41,605 nucleotides of DNA, from contig CAKMKG010000039.1 in NCBI GenBank assembly GCA_927441425.1, forward strand, positions 1 through 41,605, read 5' to 3'. The DNA is from an uncultured Bacillota bacterium. GTDB taxonomy: Bacteria; Bacillota; Clostridia; Peptostreptococcales; Anaerovoracaceae. Position numbers and translations under genes: made by a program. Shown in pieces: positions 8,058 through 15,290 of this stretch; positions within the stretch are counted from its first letter, which is position 1, and every line of letters starts with the position of its first letter. Below the pieces are notes generated by a model. The model was given only the letters and a program-made list of their open reading frames with translations. It had not been told where the DNA came from and did no database searches.

Positions 8058-8086
8058 ATTATATACAAAAAAGGGTGTTCCGTCAA
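8058..8086 (-). promoter_or_regulatory. strong sigma-A promoter
   Basis: Minus strand TTGACG (8086-8081), 17 nt, TATAAT (8063-8058). It is a near-consensus promoter directed into the leader and the KTR/methyltransferase operon. Confidence 0.8.
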
Positions 8087-8186
8087 CCTCTCCCAATAAT
8101 TAATATGCTCTCAATCAGCGCTATGATATGTACAATCATATCCAAACCAAAATTCGAACAGTAAAATGTAGTAGGGTGAAATAATT

Positions 8187-8519
8187 ATGATACGCAAAGT
8201 CGAAAAATATAATTTTAAGGCTTTCAGCCAGGCCATAAAAGCTGCAAGAAAAGAAAAAGGATTGTCAAGAAATCAATTGGCAGACCAAATAGGTATTGCT
8301 CCTCGATATATTGCGTCCATTGAAAACAGTGGACAACATCCAAGCTTACAAATCTTTTATGAACTTGTCACTCTTTTAGATGTGTCGGTAGATCAATTCT
8401 TTTTTCCCAAAAAGATATATATAAATCTACAATGGAATCAAAAGAATGGTACTGAGAATAAACGGTTAAATCTAAGGAAATTTTCAAAACCTCAAGAGTA
8501 TCTCTTGACACTCTGCTGA
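8187..8519 (+). CDS. XRE-family regulator, Tn916 orf9-like, altered C-terminus
   Basis: The N-terminal 75 residues form a Cro/CI helix-turn-helix (KAARKEKGLSRNQLADQIG, APRYIASIENSGQHPSLQ, LVTLLDVSVDQFFFP) like the orf9 repressor of Tn916 relatives, which is likewise encoded opposite the cargo genes. Relatives continue after 'FFxP' with a K-S-T/R-rich helical tail. Here the tail (from IYINLQWNQ) differs, and the last 50 codons run antisense into a recombinase remnant. A +1 frame near 8418 reads KSTMESKEW, suggesting a frameshift followed by truncation at the element boundary. The DNA-binding domain is complete and might still function. No clear RBS was seen (AGGGTGAAATAATT precedes the ATG). 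Confidence 0.65.
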   Translation: MIRKVEKYNFKAFSQAIKAARKEKGLSRNQLADQIGIAPRYIASIENSGQHPSLQIFYELVTLLDVSVDQFFFPKKIYINLQWNQKNGTENKRLNLRKFSKPQEYLLTLC

Positions 8520-8832
8520 TAGATTTCGTGATTATGTAATCAATTTTGCCTTTCGCCGCTTTCTTTAGCATTTTGTCCAGCCCGGTTCTACCACTTCGAC
8601 GCAATCCGCTTTCAATATCATAGAATACTCCTGCATAAATCCAATCGGCATGGTTGCGTATCATTTTCGTATAGGTTTTTATCTGAATCTCAAGGCTTCG
8701 CAATTGTTCAGGCCCAGATGTGCTCACTCTGCAATACGCGGCAGCCTTGAGTTTTTTGTACTCCTTTGGAATAGGAGGTATATTCCTAACGGTTTCATGG
8801 CTCATCCTCTTCATAATAAAATGAATGCTCAT
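8368..8832 (-). pseudogene. second serine recombinase, N-terminal remnant
   Basis: The frame encodes a resolvase catalytic domain: KLKAAAYCRVSTSGPEQL with the nucleophilic Ser near residue 37, YDIESGLRRSGRTGLDKML, and IITKSISRVSRDTLEVLK. After about residue 118 (base 8478) the sequence becomes unrelated and stops within the antisense of the XRE gene. The recombinase and zinc-ribbon domains are absent, so this is a truncated gene. It is distinct from the other recombinase at 3871-5035. The truncation point probably marks one end of the inserted or rearranged Tn916-like segment. Confidence 0.8.
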
Positions 8833-8924
8833 GAAAATTATACGCGCAAAAGAAAAGACGCGAAAGTCATCCTCCCACGTCTAATTTAAATCTCATTTCC
8901 TAAACGTTTCAAACCATTGCAATT

Positions 8925-10310
8925 TCAATGCTTAAACTTTTGCAACAGGATTGCGGCTTCTACATGCCCCGTCATGGGGAACATATCAACCGGCTGAGCT
9001 TCCTTAAATTCATATCCTTTTTCGCACAGTATCTTAATGTCTCTGGCCAAGGTTGCCGGATCGCAGGACACATAGATGATTCGACTCGGATTTGCTTCTG
9101 CCACTGCATCCAGAAGTGCGGGATCGCAGCCTGCTCTTGGTGGGTCCAGAATGACGACATCTGCCTTAACTCCCTGCTCCAGAAGCTTCGGAAGTTCTTC
9201 CTCCACCTTCCCGTAGACAAATTCTGCATTTACGATGCCATTGATCACCGCATTCCGGTTGGCATCCATTACGGCACTTTTCAGAGATTCAATCCCGATT
9301 ACCTTTTTTGCCTTTGATGCGCAGTAAAGTCCGATGGTTCCCACACCACAGTAGAGATCCAGGACCGTCTCTTCTCCGGTAAGGCCTGCATATTCCAATG
9401 CCTTATCATAAAGCTCCACCATTTGTACCGGGTTAACCTGGTAGAAGGACAGCGGCGAGATTTCAAAGCTCAATTTCCCTGCTTTTTCCAATATAGTTGG
9501 TTTTCCGGCCAGCGTCATACTAGCCTCCCCCATGATCTCCGAGGTTTTCTTTTTATTGGTATTTACGATTACACTTTCCAATGTAAATTCCACACCTGTT
9601 TCCGGGTTTGGACCAATCTCATCGATGGCATCCTCCATCATGTAGACCAGCTTCTCCCCATTGGGCAGACCCTTGCCATTGATCACCACGATGGCCATAA
9701 CCTCACCGGTTCCAAAGGCAGTCTTCACGATCAGGTGACGGATCAGTCCCTTTCCGGTTTCCTCATCATAGGCAGGGATGTTATCGGTTTTCATATATTC
9801 TCTCAGTGCCTCCGCCAACTTCTCTGCCGGCTTCGATTGAATGAGGCATTCATTGCAGTTTATGACCTGATGGCTTTTCGCTCGATAAAAGCCCACCGCC
9901 GCTTCTCCCACGGGAAACTGGGCCTTATTTCGGTATCTCCATGGCTTGTCCATTCCTATTGTGTCATGAACAAGCGGGTTTTCAATCCCACCGATGCGTA
10001 TCAGCTTGTCTTCCACCATCTTTTTCTTCAGCTTCAACTGTGCTTCATAGCTCAATGCCTGTAGGGAACAGCCGCCGCAGTCCTCGGAATAACTGCAGGA
10101 TGGTTCGATACGATGGACGGACGGTTCCAAAATCTCCGTCAGTCTGCCGAAAGCATAATTTTTTTTCAGCTTGGTCAGCTCTGCTTTCACCACGTCCCCA
10201 ACAACTGCACCATCGACAAATACGGCCATCCCTTCAATTCTGCCGATGCCCTTTCCTTCCATACTCATATCTTCAATTGTCAAATCATAGCTCTGTCCTT
10301 TTTCAATCAT
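8925..10310 (-). CDS. rlmD: 23S rRNA (uracil-C5) methyltransferase, RlmD/RumA type
   Basis: A 461-residue TrmA-family enzyme. An N-terminal TRAM domain (about 4-60) is followed by 4Fe-4S ligands C72, C78, C81 (CSYSEDCGGC) and C155. The C-terminal Rossmann domain has the SAM motif VLDLYCGVGTIGLY, motif ILDPPRAGCD, the catalytic Cys in YVSCDPATLARD, and a C-terminal GHVEAAILL. RlmD makes m5U1939 in 23S rRNA; Firmicutes often carry two such paralogues (RlmCD type, m5U747/1939), so the exact base is uncertain. It lies 18 nt downstream of the HhH gene and is the last gene of the Crp-HhH-RlmD set. A normal housekeeping-length protein at higher GC than the element to its left. Confidence 0.88.
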   Translation of the reverse strand: MIEKGQSYDLTIEDMSMEGKGIGRIEGMAVFVDGAVVGDVVKAELTKLKKNYAFGRLTEILEPSVHRIEPSCSYSEDCGGCSLQALSYEAQLKLKKKMVEDKLIRIGGIENPLVHDTIGMDKPWRYRNKAQFPVGEAAVGFYRAKSHQVINCNECLIQSKPAEKLAEALREYMKTDNIPAYDEETGKGLIRHLIVKTAFGTGEVMAIVVINGKGLPNGEKLVYMMEDAIDEIGPNPETGVEFTLESVIVNTNKKKTSEIMGEASMTLAGKPTILEKAGKLSFEISPLSFYQVNPVQMVELYDKALEYAGLTGEETVLDLYCGVGTIGLYCASKAKKVIGIESLKSAVMDANRNAVINGIVNAEFVYGKVEEELPKLLEQGVKADVVILDPPRAGCDPALLDAVAEANPSRIIYVSCDPATLARDIKILCEKGYEFKEAQPVDMFPMTGHVEAAILLQKFKH

Positions 10311-10328
10311 TTCTGTTTCTCTCTTTCG

Positions 10329-11015
10329 TTATCCAATGTCGCGGATTGCATCCGGTACATTTTTCGCAGCCATCACACATAGCTTCATGTCATTCAGGCC
10401 AAATTTTCCTTTAAAATATTGCTTCTCTTCATTGATTCGAATTACTTCATCATATAATTCTCTATAGTCTGCCATTGCCACCTTGTCCACAGTATTACAG
10501 TTTGAATCCACCAGGAGGCGGGCAAAATTTGCTCCCACCCATTTGATTCTTGCCACATCCGTCAGCCTCGTCAATTCCAGTATTACATGATACGGTATTT
10601 CTGTTTTTTCGCTTAACGCTTTCCTTTCAATCTCTGTCCTTACGAATTGGAATAGCTGCAACGTATTTTTGATGCCCAGCTGCGCCAATCGATCAGTAGA
10701 ATCCTCTGGAATCCCCGGAAAATCAATTAGATTTACAGGTTTTGGCTGACTGCTGGCGATTTCTCTTTTCAGAATTGTAAGATATTCTTCCGGCAGTCCT
10801 GTTTTCAAAGCAAATTGGTTTATCTTGTCCGGTGTTTTCAATGCAGTCATCAAGTCGTCCAAATGATTGATCCCATGATTCTTCATACAGGAAAATCTTT
10901 TCTGTAAATCCTCTTTCAAAATTTTCCGGCTTGGTATTAATTCTGCCTGCTCCAGCTCTGTTTCATACTCGCATAAAGTGACTTGCTTTAAATCAATATA
11001 ATAATCTCCGTCCAT
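10329..11015 (-). CDS. DUF4332-like helix-hairpin-helix protein
   Basis: Start taken at ATG 11015 because AAGGAGGGAGT lies directly upstream; an ATG at 11054 inside the Crp gene lacks an RBS. The 228-residue acidic/helical protein has a central segment DFPGIPEDSTDRLAQLGIKN and a later one VGANFARLLVDSNCNTVDKV, both like the helix-hairpin-helix repeats of DUF4332 proteins ('gIG..yA..L..aGi.tv..La'). No catalytic motifs. It could bind nucleic acid, but that is only inferred from the fold. It lies 19 nt after the Crp/Fnr gene, in one operon with it. Confidence 0.65.
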   Translation of the reverse strand: MDGDYYIDLKQVTLCEYETELEQAELIPSRKILKEDLQKRFSCMKNHGINHLDDLMTALKTPDKINQFALKTGLPEEYLTILKREIASSQPKPVNLIDFPGIPEDSTDRLAQLGIKNTLQLFQFVRTEIERKALSEKTEIPYHVILELTRLTDVARIKWVGANFARLLVDSNCNTVDKVAMADYRELYDEVIRINEEKQYFKGKFGLNDMKLCVMAAKNVPDAIRDIG

Positions 11016-11034
11016 ACTCCCTCCTTGAAATGTA

Positions 11035-11694
11035 TTAGAAGAGTTCAAACTCATTTTTATGATAATCCAAATGACCCTCAGCTTTCAATTTGCTCAGTTC
11101 CCGTGACATGGCGCTTCGGTCCACACTGAGAAAATCCGCCAGTTCATTTCTCGAGAAAGGTATTTTAAATTTATTTTTCCCAATCCGCTCAGAATAATCG
11201 GCAAGATAAGTCATCAGCTTCTCCTTTGTGGTTTTACAGGAAAGAATCCGCATTTTTTCGTTCATCAATATATTCTTCGTCGCGATGACCCGCATCATGT
11301 TCTGTACCAGCGTTTTGTGAAAGCTGCAGGCGTTGCTGCAGGTTCCGATGATCTTGCTGAATGGAATCCAGACGATTCTGCAGTGGTCGGTAGCAATAAC
11401 GGTTACCGGAATTTCTGCAGCACCGGCGGCTACATAGGCCTCGGCAAACAGGTCCGCTTTCTCCAGCTCCGACAGGATAGCACGATTTCCTTCCGCGTCA
11501 TCTCGAGTGATCTGGGCATTCCCTTCGATTAAGATCCCAACTGAAGTTACCCTCGTGCCTGCAAGCAGAATCACATCATTCTTTCTGTATTTCCGTTCCG
11601 TTGCTCCCAGACAGCTCAACATGGCTTCCAGATCAATCTCAGCGACACCTTGGAATAATGAGGTCCTCATCAGAGTTTTTATATTTTGTTTCAA
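11035..11694 (-). CDS. Crp/Fnr-family transcriptional regulator
   Basis: TTG start at 11694 chosen because AAGGAG lies 7 nt upstream; the longer frame to 11724 lacks an RBS. The 219-residue protein has a cyclic-nucleotide-binding-type beta barrel (YRKNDVILLAGTRVTSVGIL, ILSELEKADLFAEAYVAAGA) and a C-terminal winged helix (FSRNELADFLSVDRSAMSRE). It has no N-terminal Fnr-type cysteine cluster. It is divergent from the ferredoxin gene at 11805; such regulators commonly control neighbouring redox or nitrosative-stress genes, so the ferredoxin is a likely target. The effector is unknown. Confidence 0.88.
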   Translation of the reverse strand: MKQNIKTLMRTSLFQGVAEIDLEAMLSCLGATERKYRKNDVILLAGTRVTSVGILIEGNAQITRDDAEGNRAILSELEKADLFAEAYVAAGAAEIPVTVIATDHCRIVWIPFSKIIGTCSNACSFHKTLVQNMMRVIATKNILMNEKMRILSCKTTKEKLMTYLADYSERIGKNKFKIPFSRNELADFLSVDRSAMSRELSKLKAEGHLDYHKNEFELF

Positions 11695-11804
11695 AAAATC
11701 ACTCCTTCGTTGCAAATGCAACAATGCTTATGAACTGATTGTACTATACTAATGACATAAAAGCAAATGTGTATTATTATTTAAAATAATTGGAGGAAAA
11801 TAAA

Positions 11805-12557
11805 ATGATCAGAACAATCATAAATATCGATAAGGAAAAATGTAACGGCTGCGGGATCTGTGTCAATGCCTGCCACGAGGGAGCCCTCGCAATGGTGGAC
11901 GGAAAAGCAGAGCTGATCCGTGATGATTACTGTGACGGACTAGGAAATTGCCTTCCGGCTTGTCCGACCGGAGCCATTACCTTCACAGAACGAGAGGCTG
12001 CTGCTTTCGATGAAGCAGCTGTAGAGGAAAATATGAAGAGAAAGCAGGAGGAAGAAGCTGCCGGCAAACCGCATCATCAGCAACCGGATCTTCCATGCGG
12101 TTGTCCCGGCAGTCAGGCAAGAGCCTTAAAGAGAGAAACCGAGACAAAGAATAGTCCTGCAACGGCTCCCGTTCAGACACAAAACACCGAATCACAGTTG
12201 CAGCAGTGGCCAGTACAGATCAAGCTGGTCCCAGTCAATGCACCATACTTTGACGGGGCAAATCTGCTCGTCGCAGCTGACTGTTCCGCCTATGCCTATG
12301 CAAATTTCCACAACCAGTTCATCAAGAACCACATCACCATCATCGGGTGTCCCAAGCTTGACGAAGGAGATTATTCAGAAAAGCTGACCGCGATTCTTGC
12401 AAGTAACAACATCAAAAGCGTAACGGTTGTACGGATGGAAGTTCCTTGCTGCGGCGGAATCCAAAATGCCGCTATCACCGCTTTAAAAAACAGCGGCAAG
12501 ATGATCCCATGGCAGGTGGTGACCATCTCAACAACGGGAGAAATCCTGGAAAAATAG
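11805..12557 (+). CDS. 4Fe-4S ferredoxin-like protein
   Basis: ATG 11805 has GGAGG 8 nt upstream. The first 70 residues carry CNGCGICVNAC and a second set CDGLGNCLPACP, giving a two-cluster ferredoxin with a slightly unusual second motif. A low-complexity Q/E/P-rich linker (about 75-140) contains CGCPGS. The C-terminal domain (about 145-250) includes ADCSAYAYANFHNQF, GCPKLDE and VPCCGGI, cysteines suggesting further metal binding. This architecture is frequent in clostridia next to Crp/Fnr regulators, often near hybrid-cluster protein genes. Likely role: electron transfer, possibly in nitrosative or redox stress. The electron partner is not visible. Confidence 0.82.
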   Translation: MIRTIINIDKEKCNGCGICVNACHEGALAMVDGKAELIRDDYCDGLGNCLPACPTGAITFTEREAAAFDEAAVEENMKRKQEEEAAGKPHHQQPDLPCGCPGSQARALKRETETKNSPATAPVQTQNTESQLQQWPVQIKLVPVNAPYFDGANLLVAADCSAYAYANFHNQFIKNHITIIGCPKLDEGDYSEKLTAILASNNIKSVTVVRMEVPCCGGIQNAAITALKNSGKMIPWQVVTISTTGEILEK

Positions 12558-12570
12558 AATTCAACTTAAC

Positions 12571-12605
12571 AGAGAGCAGGAACTGACATCTAGTCCCTGC
12601 TCTCT
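12571..12605. terminator. hairpin terminator between convergent genes
   Basis: AGAGAGCAGGAACT (12571-12584) pairs with AGTCCCTGCTCTCT (ending about 12605) with one mismatch. It lies between the ferredoxin stop and the convergent TetR stop and may serve both strands; the following T tract on plus is short (CTCTTTAT). Confidence 0.65.
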
Positions 12606-12625
12606 CTCTTTATATTCGAATGTTT

Positions 12626-13423
12626 TTAGTTATCTTCTCTTACCCTGATGACCAAAAAGAAGGTCTCCAGCAGTAAAGCCACTAGATCTTTCGAAATTCT
12701 TTCTCCGTGCATTGTCTTTTTGGAAAGGTGATATGCCATTCCGTTGATCATAATAGAAATGTAATCTGTAACGGCCTCTATATCCAAGTCTGTTTTGAAA
12801 ATGCCCTGTTCCATGCCGGTTTTCAAGCATTGGGCAATATGGGAACGAAAATGCTCTTGAAGATCTAAGGTCAATTCACGGACTCTCGGCCGGTAATTCA
12901 TATGACTCCATGATTCCGTGAAAATTGAAGAATCATATGTGAAGTTCAAAAAATAAGCATAGTTTTCTACGTAGGTCCGAATGTAGTTTTCAGGATCCTG
13001 TCCATTTGCCTGAAAGATCAGGTTCATAATTTGTTTTGTCTTGTTAAACTGATATTCAAGGCAGCATTCCAGAAGCTCATATTTATCAGCGAAATGCTTA
13101 TAAATCGCCCCTCTCTTCAAGTCAGCAGCTTTGGCGATGCTTTCCAGTGTGATATTGTTAAAACCATGCAGTGATATTGCTTCTTCCGTCTTTTCTAGAA
13201 TCGTTTGCTTTTCATCTGGAATCTCATACCCCTCAAGCTTATACAATTTTTTTATTTCCGACAGTAATTCTTCTTTCGTTGAAAAGTGCTCATAAAAATT
13301 ACGATTGCTGATCTTACAGCGCTTAACAATATTGGAAATCGTAAGGTTTTTAATCCCCTGGCGATCTATGATATCTTCTGAAACTTGAATGATTAATGTT
13401 CGGTAGTCTTTCTCTTTCATCAT
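12626..13423 (-). CDS. TetR-type regulator with two tandem DNA-binding domains
   Basis: A 265-residue protein. Residues about 5-55 form one TetR helix-turn-helix (LTISNIVKRCKISNRNFYEH, FSTKEELL). Residues about 75-120 form a second (GFNNITLESIAKAADLKRGA, IYKHFADKYELLECC). The remainder is an alpha-helical TetR ligand-binding region (EQGIFKTDLDIEAVTDYISI) of about 140 residues. Normal TetR proteins have one N-terminal DNA-binding domain and about 190-210 residues, so the extra 70 residues are a duplicated or fused domain. It is divergent from the HD-GYP gene, which it may control. The ligand is unknown. Confidence 0.88.
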   Translation of the reverse strand: MMKEKDYRTLIIQVSEDIIDRQGIKNLTISNIVKRCKISNRNFYEHFSTKEELLSEIKKLYKLEGYEIPDEKQTILEKTEEAISLHGFNNITLESIAKAADLKRGAIYKHFADKYELLECCLEYQFNKTKQIMNLIFQANGQDPENYIRTYVENYAYFLNFTYDSSIFTESWSHMNYRPRVRELTLDLQEHFRSHIAQCLKTGMEQGIFKTDLDIEAVTDYISIMINGMAYHLSKKTMHGERISKDLVALLLETFFLVIRVREDN

Positions 13424-13548
13424 CTCGCCTCTTTTCTCGATAATTTCTAATTACATGCATTATACAATAGTATACATATAAAAACATTCTTTTTCTTAGG
13501 AAAACATTTTTTACTTCACTGCACAATACCGACAAAATTCGATTGGTA

Positions 13549-13577
13549 TTGACAAGGTAATATGGCAGTGGTAACAT
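13549..13577 (+). promoter_or_regulatory. promoter upstream of the HD-GYP gene
   Basis: TTGACA (13549-13554), 17 nt, TAACAT (13572-13577). A partial inverted repeat ATACC...GGTAT (about 13527-13550) runs into the -35 and could be an operator for the divergent double-HTH TetR. Confidence 0.6.
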
Positions 13578-13688
13578 ATTTTACAACAAGTATACTTTCG
13601 TACCAAGGAAACATAATCTGTTCTTTTCTATAGTAGCATAAAAATTAATTATTTCCGGCCTTATCCAGCAAAAGGAGTAGTATTTGAC

Positions 13689-14294
13689 ATGACAAGTTTT
13701 TTATATGAACCGGATGGATCTGCCATTAATTATTTAGAAAAGGTATCGGATTTTGAAGCAAAACTAAAGTTTGATCCGACGACCTACCAGCATTCCTTGA
13801 ATGTTGCGAATCTATCGATTCAATTATCAAAACAATCCCATTATGATCTGGATGATGTAATGATTTATTATGCAGGACTGTTTCATGATATCGGCAAATC
13901 CATTATGCCACTTACTGTCTTAAAAAAAGAAAACCCACTGTCTCGGGAGGAGTTCGGTCAAATCAAAGAACATGCAAAGCAGGGGTTCCGGATTTTACAA
14001 AAGTATAAATTCCCTTCAGATGTTTTATTTGCAGCATTGCTCCATCATGAAAAATATGACGGTTCCGGTTATCCAATCGGCTTTATCGGGAAAGAGATCC
14101 CTATAATCGCGAGGATCGTGAATATTTGTGATGTCTTTGACGCTCTCACTTCAGACAGGCCTTACAGAAAGGCTTACCCAGTCAAAGAGGCGCTGCAAAT
14201 CATGGAAAACGCAAGAGCGCAATTTGATCCGGAGCTTTTCGAGTTGTTCCTGACAAGGCTTACTGAGAAGAAGATAAAGAAGAACGCCTTCTGA
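13689..14294 (+). CDS. HD-GYP domain phosphohydrolase
   Basis: A single-domain 201-residue HD-GYP protein. Metal and GYP motifs are in order: H35, H66-D67 (GLFHDIGK), H95, H119-H120 (LLHHEKYDGSGYP), D148, and the trailing FDALTSDRPYR. HD-GYP domains hydrolyse cyclic dinucleotides, usually c-di-GMP to pGpG or GMP. No receiver, GAF or membrane domain is attached, so input must come from partners or expression. AGGAG is 11 nt from the ATG, rather far. It converges with the FmdE gene, only 6 nt between stops. Confidence 0.88.
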   Translation: MTSFLYEPDGSAINYLEKVSDFEAKLKFDPTTYQHSLNVANLSIQLSKQSHYDLDDVMIYYAGLFHDIGKSIMPLTVLKKENPLSREEFGQIKEHAKQGFRILQKYKFPSDVLFAALLHHEKYDGSGYPIGFIGKEIPIIARIVNICDVFDALTSDRPYRKAYPVKEALQIMENARAQFDPELFELFLTRLTEKKIKKNAF

Positions 14295-14300
14295 TTCGAT

Positions 14301-14825
14301 CTAGACTCTGAAATAATCGGTAAAGCAATCAAGGCAAACCTTTTTCCCATTCTCCAGACGGAGATAAGGTTCCGCAGTGCTTTCACCGCATCGCTCACAA
14401 TCAACTGATGAAAACAACCTAGCTTTCTCCGGTAACGGATAGCTGGGTTTTTTGATTTCAAAAACCTCGTCCAAAGGTGCTTCCAGAATATAATTCTGCT
14501 TTGCTTCTCTGCTTTCCATTTTGGGAAGCGGTTTTAAAACCAATCTGACTGCAGCCCCGCTGATTCGGTTGAAGAATGAAAACGCCTGCTTTCCTCTGAT
14601 GCGGAAAATCAGATTGCCTTTTCCGGCGCTGCACCCGAGCAGCACCTGAATCCCGTCGACGCCGCAAGCATCATTTTCTGTCACACAGACGATTTCTTCA
14701 TCAGCGGAGTGGTCTATCCCGAGGAGCTTCTGTGCCTCAACGGCGGCCCTGACGCCAATTGCAAGTCCGGGACAGGTATGTCCGTGAAATTCTGCACTTA
14801 TATCGAATGAGGAATGAATATCCAT
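14301..14825 (-). CDS. FmdE-family protein
   Basis: 174 residues. The N-terminal domain carries the FmdE signature EFHGHTCPGLAIGVRAA (Cys18) and ENDACGVDGIQVLLGCSAGK. The C-terminus has a zinc-ribbon CERCGES...CLDCF. FmdE proteins are named after a formylmethanofuran dehydrogenase subunit but in bacteria without that pathway they sit with molybdenum or tungsten enzymes or have unknown roles. No molybdoenzyme gene is nearby. It is 12 nt downstream of the thioesterase gene on the same strand and probably co-transcribed. Confidence 0.85.
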   Translation of the reverse strand: MDIHSSFDISAEFHGHTCPGLAIGVRAAVEAQKLLGIDHSADEEIVCVTENDACGVDGIQVLLGCSAGKGNLIFRIRGKQAFSFFNRISGAAVRLVLKPLPKMESREAKQNYILEAPLDEVFEIKKPSYPLPEKARLFSSVDCERCGESTAEPYLRLENGKKVCLDCFTDYFRV

Positions 14826-14837
14826 TTGTTTCCCTCC

Positions 14838-15245
14838 TTATTTCATGAAGCAATCATTCAGAGCCCTATTTTTATCACGAAGACGAATCGGTTTAAAATT
14901 TGGATCCGTAATGGCGTGCTTTGTTGATCCCGTTACCAGCAGCACTCCCGTTTCCTGCTTTCTAATCTCATATTCCAATGTTACCGTTGCTCCTTTCACC
15001 TCTGCGATCCGGGCAGTGATTTCAAGAATATCGTCGTAGACCGCCGGAAGCTTGTACTTACAATTGCATTCTGCAACTGGAAGCAGAATGCCTTCCGCTT
15101 CCATGCGCGCATAGGGATAGCCCATGCTGCGGAGCAGCTCGCACCGGCCCACCTCAAACCATTTGATATAATTCGTATGATACACGACGCCCATAGCATC
15201 GGTATCCGCATAGATAACCCTGATCGATGTTTTATGCTCAACCAT
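14838..15245 (-). CDS. acyl-CoA thioesterase, YbgC/FadM hot-dog family
   Basis: A 135-residue single hot-dog-fold protein with the 4HBT motif YADTDAMGVVYHTNYIKWFE; the catalytic Asp corresponds to D16. The full fold is present (YDDILEITARIAEVKGATVT, TGVLLVTGSTKHAI). It hydrolyses acyl-CoA thioesters, chain length unknown. The RBS AGGAGGTACAAC lies upstream of ATG 15245. It precedes FmdE in an operon. Confidence 0.88.
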   Translation of the reverse strand: MVEHKTSIRVIYADTDAMGVVYHTNYIKWFEVGRCELLRSMGYPYARMEAEGILLPVAECNCKYKLPAVYDDILEITARIAEVKGATVTLEYEIRKQETGVLLVTGSTKHAITDPNFKPIRLRDKNRALNDCFMK

Positions 15246-15290
15246 GTTGTACCTCCTGTCAGCCGCACCAGGCGGCTTTATTCATTAGAA

